DNA of 64,000 bases from Salibacter halophilus (GTDB lineage Bacteria; Bacteroidota; Bacteroidia; Flavobacteriales_G; Salibacteraceae), in assembly GCF_008806325.1 (NCBI RefSeq), contig NZ_WACR01000006.1, positions 124,001-188,000 on the forward strand, read 5' to 3'. Position numbers and translations under genes: made by a program. This document shows positions 9,168-17,295 of the stretch, piece by piece. Each line of letters starts with the position of its first letter. Position 1 is the stretch's first letter. Below the pieces are notes generated by a model that saw only the letters and a program-made list of their open reading frames with translations, was not told where the DNA came from and did not search any database.

Positions 9168-10721
9168 GTGCACAGGACGGTTGACATACTCGTTTCACCT
9201 CAAGAGGCGAGCAGCGATGAGCTGATCAAAAAAGTGCTCGAGAAAAAGTTGAGCACAAAGGATTTTAAATGGAAGTTGCTCAAGCGCTCGATTGACGCTC
9301 GCGGAGAAAATCCAAAATTCAGGTTGCGGTGTGAGATCACAGATGAAGGGCAGTTTCAAAAGCAATTCCAAACACAGTTTGAATACCAGGATGTTTCACG
9401 GTCAGAGCCTGTCGTGGTAATCGGTTCAGGTCCGGCCGGGTTGTTTGCATCGCTGAGGTTGATCGAATTGGGCTACAAACCAATTGTACTGGAGCGCGGG
9501 AAAGATGTGAAACTGCGCAGGAAAGACCTGAGCAAGCTACACACTCAGCACATCGTAAACCCCGATTCAAACTACTGTTTTGGCGAAGGTGGTGCCGGAA
9601 CTTATTCTGACGGAAAACTCTATACCCGCTCTAAAAAACGCGGAGACCTCGAGCGCATCATGGGAATTCTCGTTCACCATGGTGCTAAGGAAGATATTTT
9701 GGTTGATGCTCATCCACACATCGGGACGAATAAATTGCCCAAGATTGTGGCAAAGATGCGGCAGAGTATTCTGGATGCCGGGGGAGAAGTACATTTCAAC
9801 ACGAAAGTTACAGACTTCATTATCGATAATCAGTCGATGAAAGGTGTTGTGACAGAGGCCGGAGATAAAATAGAGGGAAAAGCTGTGATTTTAGCGACCG
9901 GACACTCGGCTCGTGATATTTTTGAATTGCTGGTAAAACGCGATATTTTCGTTGAACCAAAACCTTTTGCATTGGGCGTTCGCGTTGAACACCCGCAAAG
10001 ACTGATCGATGACATCCAATACAGCTGCGGATCTGACCGTGGAAGGTATTTACCGGCTGCTCCTTACAGTATTGTGCACCAGGTTCGTGATAAAGGTGTT
10101 TACTCTTTTTGTATGTGTCCCGGTGGGCAAATTGTTCCATCGGCAACAGCTCCCGGAGAGGTTGTTGTGAACGGGATGTCTACATCTACTCGCAGTTCTC
10201 GCTACGCCAATTCGGGAATTGTTGTGAGTGTGGAATGGAAAGACATAAAAGGCTTTCACTCTGCCGGACCGCTCGCTTATTTGCGTTTCCAGCAGCATCT
10301 GGAAAAAAAGGCATGTGAATGGGGAGGAGGAGATCAAACAGCACCGGCTCAGCGATTACAGGATTTTGTGAACAACACACTTTCCGATTCACTAAATGAC
10401 TGTTCGTATATCCCGGGAATTCAATCTGCACCCTTGCATGAGAGCATTCCAAAATTTGTGCGCGCCAGGTTACAGGACGGATTCAGAGCCTTTGGAAAAA
10501 AAATGAAGGGCTACCTGACGAATGAGGCACAAATACTAGCTGTTGAAAGCCGTACGAGCTCACCGGTTCGTATTCCGCGCAAAGACGATACCTGTGAGCA
10601 CCCTCAAATAAGCGGGCTTTTCCCCAGCGGTGAAGGAGCGGGATATGCCGGAGGAATTGTATCTGCTGCGATGGATGGTGAGCGTGTTGCTGAAGGGATT
10701 GAAAAAGTATTAACTAGTTAA
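9168..10721 (+). CDS. FAD-dependent dehydrogenase (COG2509-type)
   Basis: 517 residues. An N-terminal ferredoxin-like region (about 1-80) precedes an FAD-binding Rossmann motif VVVIGSGPAGLFASLRL near residue 82. GEGGAGTYSDGKLYTR and the C-terminal FPSGEGAGYAGGIVSAA are typical of the uncharacterised FAD-dependent dehydrogenase family often annotated as a NAD(P)/FAD oxidoreductase; I know of no established reaction. The start is a GTG immediately after the lgt stop codon with no intervening bases, and the reading frame opens there. It ends convergently with the peroxiredoxin gene, overlapping by 4 bases. Confidence 0.85.
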   Translation: MHRTVDILVSPQEASSDELIKKVLEKKLSTKDFKWKLLKRSIDARGENPKFRLRCEITDEGQFQKQFQTQFEYQDVSRSEPVVVIGSGPAGLFASLRLIELGYKPIVLERGKDVKLRRKDLSKLHTQHIVNPDSNYCFGEGGAGTYSDGKLYTRSKKRGDLERIMGILVHHGAKEDILVDAHPHIGTNKLPKIVAKMRQSILDAGGEVHFNTKVTDFIIDNQSMKGVVTEAGDKIEGKAVILATGHSARDIFELLVKRDIFVEPKPFALGVRVEHPQRLIDDIQYSCGSDRGRYLPAAPYSIVHQVRDKGVYSFCMCPGGQIVPSATAPGEVVVNGMSTSTRSSRYANSGIVVSVEWKDIKGFHSAGPLAYLRFQQHLEKKACEWGGGDQTAPAQRLQDFVNNTLSDSLNDCSYIPGIQSAPLHESIPKFVRARLQDGFRAFGKKMKGYLTNEAQILAVESRTSSPVRIPRKDDTCEHPQISGLFPSGEGAGYAGGIVSAAMDGERVAEGIEKVLTS

Positions 10722-11164
10722 ATCTCTTCCAGCACCTTCATCGCTTCATCTACGTGACTTTCGGGTTTCATTTGAGAGTTATAGATCTTCTTCAAAATGC
10801 CCTCCTCATCAAAAATGTATGTGACGCGGCCGGGGATAAAGCCCAGGAGATTTGTGGGAACCTCAAATAGTTTGCGGACTTCCTTCTCCTCATCGCTCAA
10901 AAGCGTAAACGGCAAATCGTATCGTTTGGCAAACTTCTCGTGAGATTCGGGAGAATCTGAGCTGATGCCCACAACATTGGCATCTGCGTTTTTAAAATCT
11001 TCAAATGCATCGCGAAAACTGCATGCCTGGGCAGTACAGCCTTTTGTTTCATCTTTCGGGTAGAAGTAAATGACAGATTTTTTACCCAGCAAACTCTTGC
11101 TGTTGAACTCGTTTCGGTTCTGATCGAGAAGTGAAAATTCCGGTAGTTTATCGCCTTCTTTCAT
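10718..11164 (-). CDS. bcp: Thioredoxin-dependent thiol peroxidase (peroxiredoxin Q/Bcp)
   Basis: Reduces hydrogen peroxide and organic hydroperoxides in the cytoplasm using thioredoxin. The 148-residue protein shows the AhpC/TSA fold: FYPKDETKGCTAQACSFRD holds the peroxidatic Cys in GCT and a second Cys five residues later, the arrangement of atypical 2-Cys PrxQ enzymes. Family members usually have GCTxEACxFRD; here the Glu is Gln. Length is normal and no signal peptide is present. It is a single minus-strand gene whose start lies 57 bases from the aldehyde dehydrogenase start I chose. Confidence 0.95.
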   Translation of the reverse strand: MKEGDKLPEFSLLDQNRNEFNSKSLLGKKSVIYFYPKDETKGCTAQACSFRDAFEDFKNADANVVGISSDSPESHEKFAKRYDLPFTLLSDEEKEVRKLFEVPTNLLGFIPGRVTYIFDEEGILKKIYNSQMKPESHVDEAMKVLEEI

Positions 11165-11221
11165 GGGGTTTATTTTGATAGTTTGCGTATTTTAGAAACA
11201 GAAACCAACACCCCTTGTTCA

Positions 11222-12598
11222 ATGAGTGTGATAGAATCTGTCGTTAAAGATCAAAAAAATTATTTCTACAGCGGTGTTACCCGATCGGCAAAATTCCGGA
11301 AACAACAATTGAGAACGCTAAAGCGCGCTATTCAGAACCATGAGCAGCAACTTCACGAGGCCATGAAAGCTGATTTTCAAAAGCCAGAGTTTGAGAGTTT
11401 CGTCTCTGAAACAGGCTATCTGCTGCGCGATATCGATCACACACTCAACCATCTCGATGACTGGATGAAGCCCGAGAAAAAATCATCTTCTCTTTTGAGC
11501 GCTCCATCAAAAAGCTATGTCATGCGAGAACCTTATGGTGTTTCGTTGATCATCGCTCCGTGGAATTACCCGGTTCAGTTGGGCCTGGCTCCGGCTATTG
11601 GTGCTATTGCTGCCGGAAACACGATTGTTTTGAAACCGTCTGAAATGACACCCAACACTTCACGGGCGCTGGAAAAAATGATCGATGAGTTTTTCGACAG
11701 GCAGTTTTTCACCGTTGTGCAGGGAGCAGTTGACGAAACGAACGAACTTCTCGCTCAACCGATTGACAAAATCTTTTTCACCGGTAGTCCGGCAGTTGGG
11801 AAAATCATCATGAAGGCTGCGGCTGAGAACCTGACACCGCTGACACTCGAGCTCGGAGGTAAATCTCCCGCGATAGTTGATGAAACGGCTTCAATCAAAA
11901 CTGCTGCAAAACGCATAGCCAGCGGTAAATTTTTCAATGCCGGGCAAACCTGCGTGGCACCGGATTATATCCTTGTGCACGATTCGGTTTCCCGAAAACT
12001 GATTGAGGAACTTGAAAAAGCGATTCACTCATTTTTCGGTCAGAGCCCAAAGGACAGCCCTGATCTAGCCCGCATCGTCAACGAAAAACACTTTGACAGA
12101 CTCAAAGCGGGTCTGGATGGTGTAAAGGTTTTGATCGGTGGTGGATCTGACCGGGATGAAAGATACATCGAGCCAACGGTTGTCACAGATGTGCCGGAAG
12201 ATCACATGTTGTGGAACGATGAAATTTTTGGTCCGATCCTTCCCATTTTCACTTATTCATCGATTAAAGAAGTAGTAGAAATTATTCGCAGCAAACCCAA
12301 GCCACTGGCATATTACCATTTCACGCGAGACAGTAAATTGAAAAAAGAATTGCTGGAAAAGCTTTCATTTGGTGGAGGCACGATCAACGATACGCTGGAA
12401 CACCTTATTCAGCCCGATTTGCCATTTGGCGGAGTTGGGTTCAGCGGAATGGGAAATTACCACGGAGAAGACAGCTTTTTGGCCTTTTCTCACCGGAAAA
12501 GCATTTTGGAAAAGTCTGACAAGGTAGATGTTCCATTAAAGTATCCGCCTTACAAAGGAAAACTGAAGTGGTTGAAGCGATTGTTTAAATGGATATAA
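11222..12598 (+). CDS. Aldehyde dehydrogenase (class 3-like)
   Basis: NAD(P)-dependent oxidation of an aldehyde to its acid. Counting from ATG 11222 (458 residues), the general base Glu210 lies in LELGGKSPA and the nucleophile Cys244 in FNAGQTCVAPD, 34 residues apart as in the family. The N-terminal IIAPWNYPVQLGLAP block and lack of a long linker match class 3-type fatty-aldehyde enzymes, and the C-terminus is basic with Trp residues, perhaps membrane-associating. A TTG at 11183 opens the frame earlier, but ATG 11222 fits family length. Substrate unknown. The stop abuts a terminator that reads the other way. Confidence 0.93.
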   Translation: MSVIESVVKDQKNYFYSGVTRSAKFRKQQLRTLKRAIQNHEQQLHEAMKADFQKPEFESFVSETGYLLRDIDHTLNHLDDWMKPEKKSSSLLSAPSKSYVMREPYGVSLIIAPWNYPVQLGLAPAIGAIAAGNTIVLKPSEMTPNTSRALEKMIDEFFDRQFFTVVQGAVDETNELLAQPIDKIFFTGSPAVGKIIMKAAAENLTPLTLELGGKSPAIVDETASIKTAAKRIASGKFFNAGQTCVAPDYILVHDSVSRKLIEELEKAIHSFFGQSPKDSPDLARIVNEKHFDRLKAGLDGVKVLIGGGSDRDERYIEPTVVTDVPEDHMLWNDEIFGPILPIFTYSSIKEVVEIIRSKPKPLAYYHFTRDSKLKKELLEKLSFGGGTINDTLEHLIQPDLPFGGVGFSGMGNYHGEDSFLAFSHRKSILEKSDKVDVPLKYPPYKGKLKWLKRLFKWI

Positions 12599-12634
12599 AA
12601 AAAGCCCCTGCGAGCATTCGCTGCTGGCAGGAGC
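12597..12634 (-). terminator. Rho-independent terminator for a minus-strand transcript
   Basis: On the minus strand an 8-bp stem (GCTCCTGC with GCAGGGGC, one G-U pair; plus-strand 12604-12611 and 12627-12634) continues inward after a C-C mismatch with AGCA/TGCT around the loop GCGAA and is followed at once by seven T residues. The plus strand has no T-tract after the hairpin, so it ends transcription coming from about 12.9 kb, not the aldehyde dehydrogenase mRNA. Confidence 0.85.
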
Positions 12635-12733
12635 TCCGAAATCCTTGTATTTGAATTCAGTTAAAAAACTAAACCCAAATTATATGATCGTTATCAGGTA
12701 ACGAAAAAGCATACAAGGCTTTCGCGTTGTAGC

Positions 12734-12805
12734 TTAGAACGCCAATAAATTAGCGTTCAACATATTTAAATTACCTGATTTAGACGATTTCTTGACTGAT
12801 GACAT
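12734..12805 (-). CDS. Possible 23-residue small protein inside the structured RNA
   Basis: ATG at 12805, stop TAA at 12736-12734. The predicted peptide begins MSSVKKSSKSGNLNM and ends LLAF: Ser/Lys-rich, then Asn/Leu-rich, with no membrane segment. A full AAGGAGG Shine-Dalgarno sequence sits at 12819-12813, 7 bases before the ATG, which stands out because most genes in this window have no such site. The last codons and the stop lie within or next to a hairpin, and codons 10-12 form one arm of a 9-bp helix. It could be a leader peptide, a dual-function RNA product, or a chance ORF. Confidence 0.4.
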   Translation of the reverse strand: MSSVKKSSKSGNLNMLNANLLAF

Positions 12806-12935
12806 TACACCGCCTCCTTTCTTATTAGTGCGACTTCACTCAACAATTTTCGTCAAGTACCTTATGACTACTCTCTTGATGAGCCGCTGGATTCTCCAGC
12901 TCGAATTGTTGGTCTAAAGTAACACCTTATTACAG

Positions 12936-13143
12936 ATTTTCAAACTTTAAATCCAACAGGTTTTCAAACGCTGGTTGGTGATATTTTGTTTTATGGATTT
13001 AAACTTTCTTCATAAAAGCACATATAGAAAGAAAAGAGCCTGTAGAGTTTAGTTAAGCAAAAAAACCTCCTAACAATTTGTTAATCCATTAACCTGTAGT
13101 AATCGAGCGCAGTTTTCTGTAGTTTTAAACAAAAATTACATCT
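12936..13143. other. Gene-free region upstream of phoH-type gene
   Basis: No ORF of note. CTGTAG occurs three times (about 13039, 13093 and 13117), at 54- and 24-base spacing, within 110 bases upstream of the PhoH-family start. The stretch must hold the promoters of both the PhoH gene (plus) and the candidate RNA (minus). I see a loose minus-strand TTTG...TAAAGTTTG arrangement near 12970-12942 but no clean consensus box. Confidence 0.35.
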
Positions 13144-14481
13144 ATGCCCAGGAAAAAGAAACAGCGCAAGATTTACGTTTTTGACACTTCCGTAATTCTC
13201 TACGATCACAACGCCATCAAAAACTTTGAAGATAATGATGTAGCTATTCCCATTACGGTTTTAGAAGAGCTGGACAACTTCAAAAAGGGAAGTGACACCC
13301 GTAATTATGAAGCTCGTGAGTTTATCAGGATTATCGATAAATTATCTGAGAAGAACTCTTTGCAAAAGTGGAACCCCATCAATGGGAAGTCAAAAGGGAA
13401 ATTTAAAGTTGTGATGAATGGGCAGTCGCCAACGAACAAAACCGACTCGATTTTTGGCACGAACAAGAACGATCACAAAATCCTGAATGCGGCTCTGACC
13501 ATGGCACAGGAAGAGCCTGATGCAAGGGTAACGCTAGTCACAAAAGACATCAACCTCAGGCTAAAAGCAAAGTCTCTCGATCTCAATGCTGAGGATTACG
13601 AAACGGGTAAGGTCAAGGATTTGCAAAATCTTTACACCGGAAAAACGCAGGTTGATGATGTTGAACAGGAACTGATTGACGCTCTCTTTCAGGAAGGAAA
13701 GGTCCCGGCTGAGGATTTTGAAAAAATTACATTCCACCCGAATCACTACTACATTTTAAAAGGGAAGAGAAGTTCGGTTTTGGCTTATTACAATCCGGTT
13801 CTCAAGCAAATGGAGCGAGTTGAAAAACGCTCTTGCTATGGTGTGAGTCCGAGAAATGCTGAGCAGACTTTCTCTATTCACGCAATGCTGAATGAAAATG
13901 TAAAACTGGTAACCTTACAGGGTGTAGCCGGAACCGGAAAAACGTTGTTATCACTCGCTTCATCTATTGAGCAGCGAAAAGAATTCAAGCAGATTTACCT
14001 CGCCAGGCCAATCGTACCGTTGAGCAATAAAGACATCGGTTATTTACCGGGCGATGTAAAATCGAAGATCAATCCGTACATGGAGCCGCTCTGGGATAAC
14101 CTCAAGTTCATCAAAAATCAATGGCCAGAGACGGATCGTCATTACAAGCGCATCGAGGACATGGTTAACAAAGAAAAGATTTTGGTGACTCCGTTGGCTT
14201 ACATCAGAGGGCGCAGCTTGTCAAATGTGATTTTTATCGTTGATGAGGCTCAGAACCTTACTCCGCACGAGGTGAAGTCGATTATCACACGAGCCGGAGA
14301 AAACACGAAAATGATCTTTTCGGGGGATATTTACCAAATTGATACGCCATACCTCGATGAGCAATCAAATGGCTTGTCATACCTCATCGACAAGCTAAAA
14401 GGGCACGAGTTGTTTTCACACATCACACTGGAAAAAGGAGAACGGTCAGATCTCGCCAATTTGGCAAACGAGATGCTCTAA
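13144..14481 (+). CDS. PhoH-family ATPase with N-terminal PIN domain
   Basis: 445-residue protein of the PhoH2/YlaK type. The N-terminal PIN ribonuclease-like domain (about 5-150) begins KIYVFDTSVILYDH with the first acidic residue, followed by ITVLEELDNFK and TLVTKDINLRLKA with further acidic residues. The C-terminal PhoH ATPase domain has Walker A GVAGTGKT at about 260-267 and Walker B FIVDEAQN near 363. Related PIN-PhoH proteins act as RNA helicase/ribonucleases. The start ATG at 13144 gives normal length. The 3' end overlaps the convergent membrane-protein gene by 4 bases. Confidence 0.93.
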   Translation: MPRKKKQRKIYVFDTSVILYDHNAIKNFEDNDVAIPITVLEELDNFKKGSDTRNYEAREFIRIIDKLSEKNSLQKWNPINGKSKGKFKVVMNGQSPTNKTDSIFGTNKNDHKILNAALTMAQEEPDARVTLVTKDINLRLKAKSLDLNAEDYETGKVKDLQNLYTGKTQVDDVEQELIDALFQEGKVPAEDFEKITFHPNHYYILKGKRSSVLAYYNPVLKQMERVEKRSCYGVSPRNAEQTFSIHAMLNENVKLVTLQGVAGTGKTLLSLASSIEQRKEFKQIYLARPIVPLSNKDIGYLPGDVKSKINPYMEPLWDNLKFIKNQWPETDRHYKRIEDMVNKEKILVTPLAYIRGRSLSNVIFIVDEAQNLTPHEVKSIITRAGENTKMIFSGDIYQIDTPYLDEQSNGLSYLIDKLKGHELFSHITLEKGERSDLANLANEML

Positions 14482-14792
14482 TCTTTGTAGCCGAGTATGG
14501 TTCTGACCAAACTCACGATTGGGCTAAAAATGGCCCACGACAAAATGAATGTAGCGATGAGCTGAAAGGAGATTTGAACGATACTCCAGTAAGAGTTGTA
14601 CGCGAAGTCCATGATTTGAATTGCGATGGGGATGAAGATAAATGTAATGACACTCCCTGCATCGTCAAGTGCTTTTGGAAACATATCAAAACGCACGATG
14701 ATGCCCATCATTATCCCAAGGATGTTGTAGGGAATAGCAACCCGCAAACCCCAATAAAAACCCGGATATTTATCGCGTTCTAACCAGGGCAT
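14478..14792 (-). CDS. Small three-helix membrane protein of unknown function
   Basis: 104 residues with three predicted membrane segments at about 15-36, 46-65 and 70-96; I do not recognise a family. The ATG overlaps the thiL stop codon by one base (TAATG), so it is translationally coupled to thiL and probably on the same mRNA. Coupling to a thiamine gene might suggest a thiamine-related role, but there is no motif to support it. The C-terminus overlaps the convergent PhoH gene by 4 bases. Confidence 0.7.
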   Translation of the reverse strand: MPWLERDKYPGFYWGLRVAIPYNILGIMMGIIVRFDMFPKALDDAGSVITFIFIPIAIQIMDFAYNSYWSIVQISFQLIATFILSWAIFSPIVSLVRTILGYKD

Positions 14793-15853
14793 TACTCTTC
14801 TTCTTTTGGTTGTTCGTTACCAAATGCGTTCCAGCCTTGAGCAGTGAGCTCAACAACGGCATCGCCTTTTGCTACCATGCGGTAACCGGCACCTTTATCA
14901 GCAATGTGGCCGATTGGATGCAATTCGACATGGCCTTTGATTTTTTCGTAATCCTCAGGTTTTATCGTAAATAACAATTCGTAATCCTCGCCTCCGTTGA
15001 GTGCGGCAGTTGTCGGGTTGAGGTTGAACTTTTCGGCAGCGTCAACCGTGTTGTGATCGAGCGGAATACGCTCTTCGTAAATCTGGCAACCAACATCACT
15101 TTGCTTGCAAATATGAATCAGGTCAGATGCGAGCCCGTCACTCACATCAATCATTGCCGATGGTTTGATTTTCAGCTCAGCCAGCATATCAATCACATCT
15201 TTTCTGGCTTCAGGCTTGAGTTGACGCTCGAGTATATAATCGTTTCCTGATAAATCGGGCTGGGCCTGTGGGTTTTCCTTGAAAACCGCTTTTTCGCGTT
15301 CCAAAACCTGAAGCCCCATGTAAGCAGCCCCTAAGTCACCACTCACACAAATAATATCGTTTTCTTCAGCTCCGTTTCGGTAAGCGATGTCTTTTTCATT
15401 CGCAATTCCTATAGCCGTTACACTAATCATGAGTCCGGCCATTGACGAAGTAGTATCGCCACCAACCAAATCAACATTGTATTGATCGCAAGCCAGCAAC
15501 ATTCCCTGGTAAATTTCTTCCACCGCCTCAACAGTAAACCTGCTCGAAATAGCCATTGAAACCGTCACCTGAGAAGGCGTGGCGTTCATCGCGTAAATAT
15601 CTGAAAGATTTACCACAATACTTTTGTAACCGAGGTGCTTGAGCGGAGTAAACGTCATGTCAAAATGCACGCCTTCACACAGCAAATCTGTCGACACAAC
15701 TGTTTTTCCTTTGGTCAGATCCAGAACAGCCGCATCATCGCCAACACCTTTAAGCGTTGATGACCTCCTGATTTTGATGTTCTTAGTCAAATGTTCGATG
15801 AGACCAAACTCACCAAAAGCACTCAAATTTGTGGTTTCCTTATTTTCAAACAT
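14792..15853 (-). CDS. thiL: Thiamine-monophosphate kinase
   Basis: Phosphorylates thiamine monophosphate to the active cofactor thiamine diphosphate in the cytoplasm. The 353-residue protein has the PurM-like ATP-binding fold: GVGDDAAVLD near the N-terminus binds Mg-ATP, VSTDLLCEGVHFD and VGGDTTSS follow in order, and the C-terminal MIDVSDGLASDL and ALNGGEDYELLFT blocks are ThiL signatures. Length is slightly longer than the family average. The start at 15853 lies 78 bases from the divergent outer-membrane gene, and a TAATTTTG box faces each gene in that gap. Confidence 0.96.
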   Translation of the reverse strand: MFENKETTNLSAFGEFGLIEHLTKNIKIRRSSTLKGVGDDAAVLDLTKGKTVVSTDLLCEGVHFDMTFTPLKHLGYKSIVVNLSDIYAMNATPSQVTVSMAISSRFTVEAVEEIYQGMLLACDQYNVDLVGGDTTSSMAGLMISVTAIGIANEKDIAYRNGAEENDIICVSGDLGAAYMGLQVLEREKAVFKENPQAQPDLSGNDYILERQLKPEARKDVIDMLAELKIKPSAMIDVSDGLASDLIHICKQSDVGCQIYEERIPLDHNTVDAAEKFNLNPTTAALNGGEDYELLFTIKPEDYEKIKGHVELHPIGHIADKGAGYRMVAKGDAVVELTAQGWNAFGNEQPKEEE

Positions 15854-15931
15854 GCAAGCGAAATTTGATACAAAATTAGCGGAATTTGATGAGGTAGGAA
15901 GAATACGGAATATCTCTAATTTTGCAGGCCA

Positions 15932-16735
15932 ATGAAACGAGTAGTCACGTTACTAATAATCGGGTTTTTTAGTTTTTCGGTCAGAGCCCAAATTATCGAG
16001 TTTGATGCCCTGGCCATTGCGAGCGATTCTGTCATCGACACAGCGCGACTATCAGGGTCTGTTTCATTGAGCTTTGATGTCAACAAACAAGACGAATTGG
16101 TTTACTACATCAAAACGGGCGGAAACCTGGCTTACGAAAAGAAGAAACACTTTTGGGTTCTGACCGCCAACAATCAGGCAACACTGGAGGGTGATGACCA
16201 GGTTCTGAATACCGGATCTTCAAATTTTCGCTACCTGTGGAATTTTCGTTCAAAACTCTTTCCTGAAGCGCTCGTCCAGTACCAATGGGATGTAACGCGC
16301 GGATTGAGAGAGCGCTACCTGGCGGGAGGTAATTTACAATCGACATTCATCAACAAAAAGAGCCATCAGTTTTCGGTTTCATTGGGGGCTTTTTATGAAA
16401 ACGAGTTTTGGGGTTGGGCAGCCGTTCCCGATGACCGCAAACCAACAGAAAATCCAGCACCCGTAAGTGTGAACTTTGTCAAAGCAAACCTGCTTTTGAA
16501 ATATGCCTATATCCTCAAAAACAAGAGCACATTTTCGCTCCGTTTATTCGTGCAGGCAAGGCCAGATAGCTATATCAAATATCCGCGAATTGCTCCCAAT
16601 GCCACAATCAATTTCAGGCTTGTCAAAAACCTGTTTATCAGCACATCATTTAGCGGGATTTACGACTTCAGGCCAATAGTGCCTATCGATAAGTTTTACT
16701 ATCAGTGGGAAAACGCGCTGATTTATTCCTTTTGA
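15932..16735 (+). CDS. Predicted outer-membrane beta-barrel protein (DUF481-like)
   Basis: 267 residues with a signal peptide of about 19 residues (MKRVVTLLIIGFF, cleavage near VRAQ). The mature part alternates polar and hydrophobic residues in short strands, rich in aromatic girdle residues, and ends in an aromatic-terminated strand (NALIYSF), as in outer-membrane barrels. The pattern of self versus paired strands resembles the DUF481 family, but I cannot run a profile. A TAATTTTG box at 15917-15924 would start transcription very close to the ATG, so the leader may be almost absent. Confidence 0.6.
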   Translation: MKRVVTLLIIGFFSFSVRAQIIEFDALAIASDSVIDTARLSGSVSLSFDVNKQDELVYYIKTGGNLAYEKKKHFWVLTANNQATLEGDDQVLNTGSSNFRYLWNFRSKLFPEALVQYQWDVTRGLRERYLAGGNLQSTFINKKSHQFSVSLGAFYENEFWGWAAVPDDRKPTENPAPVSVNFVKANLLLKYAYILKNKSTFSLRLFVQARPDSYIKYPRIAPNATINFRLVKNLFISTSFSGIYDFRPIVPIDKFYYQWENALIYSF

Positions 16736-16736
16736 A

Positions 16737-17036
16737 TTAGGAAGTTGCTTCTACAACCAAAAAGATGATCGTTATCAGATTGATGAGGAGCGAATAAAAA
16801 CTGATGCTTTTCACATTCATCTTTCTCCATATCCATAGAGTAACAGACAAGACAGGAGCTAAGACGATAAGTAGCATCATTAGCACCCAAAGCATTTCAA
16901 AAATCACATCGGTAATTGTGAATTCAAATAGCGAGGGCCATAAAAAGACAAGCCCCCAGTATATTAGTAACAAGACACTCATAACTAGACCAAATGTCTC
17001 GACTTTTCTCATCATAATGTGGCTTGTGCTATCCAT
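16737..17036 (-). CDS. Small membrane protein of unknown function
   Basis: 99 residues with three hydrophobic segments at about 13-34, 43-68 and 78-96, so a small integral membrane protein. No family recognised and no catalytic motif visible. It converges on the outer-membrane barrel gene (1 base between stops) and is divergent from the suf operon 259 bases away. Codon use looks like its neighbours. It may be spurious, but the hydrophobicity pattern and length make a real gene more likely. Confidence 0.5.
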   Translation of the reverse strand: MDSTSHIMMRKVETFGLVMSVLLLIYWGLVFLWPSLFEFTITDVIFEMLWVLMMLLIVLAPVLSVTLWIWRKMNVKSISFYSLLINLITIIFLVVEATS

Positions 17037-17186
17037 ATTGCCAGAGCTTTAAAGCGGAATAAATATATAAAAACTCCCGGTATTGTTATTCATAGTCTGA
17101 ATGTCACCAGCAGAGCGAGATTCAACAAAAGAGCTCAAATTCCCGTCAAGATTAATGACACCCCTTTCCATTTAAAACATTTTCTG

Positions 17187-17218
17187 TTTGGTGCAATACC
17201 TATAATTAGGTAATTTTG
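17187..17218 (+). promoter_or_regulatory. Bacteroidota-type promoter of the suf operon
   Basis: TTTG at 17187-17190 and TAATTTTG at 17211-17218 are separated by 20 bases, matching the Bacteroidota sigma-A consensus (about -33 TTTG, about -7 TAnnTTTG). Transcription would begin near 17225, some 70 bases before sufA. Confidence 0.65.
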
Positions 17219-17230
17219 CGAACAGAAAGG

Positions 17231-17259
17231 CTTTAATTTAGAATTGATCTAAATTAAAG
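17231..17259. promoter_or_regulatory. 12-bp inverted-repeat operator at the suf promoter (Fur/Irr-like)
   Basis: CTTTAATTTAGA (17231-17242) and TCTAAATTAAAG (17248-17259) form a perfect 12-bp inverted repeat with a 5-base spacer, just after the expected transcription start. The core TTTAGA...TCTAAA resembles boxes bound by Fur-superfamily iron regulators. A repressor here would block the suf promoter, linking iron-sulfur assembly to iron status. The regulator's identity is inference. Confidence 0.6.
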
Positions 17260-17295
17260 TAAACAACAAGATTGAAAAAACGTTAATTCGGAGCG

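Larger units (their letters stand above)
12597..12935 (-). ncRNA. Candidate structured RNA with embedded 23-codon ORF
   Basis: The minus strand holds a chain of perfect inverted repeats ending in a terminator. Reading 5' to 3': CAACAATT (12911-12904) pairs with AATTGTTG (12848-12841), enclosing hairpin GCTGG/CCAGC (12900-12886) and a possible TCAAG/CTTGA helix; then AAGGAGG and a small ORF; ATCAGGTAA (12779-12771) pairs with TTACCTGAT (12701-12693); GAACGC/GCGTTC (12758-12737) forms a hairpin; CCTTGTAT (12718-12711) pairs with ATACAAGG (12650-12643). The first domain resembles a riboswitch-like junction. I could not match it to tmRNA, RNase P, 6S, SRP or a named riboswitch. The 5' end is a guess. 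Confidence 0.6.

Noticed and set aside
12795-12805. CTGATGA in the plus strand, part of a hammerhead ribozyme core
   Set aside because: No GAAA box follows and no stem II can form around it; the same bases serve as the minus-strand ORF start region.
12597-12935. tmRNA, RNase P RNA or 6S RNA identity for the structured RNA
   Set aside because: No tRNA-like acceptor or ALAA-type tag for tmRNA, no GAGGAAAGTCC-type block for RNase P, no long single-bulged stem for 6S.
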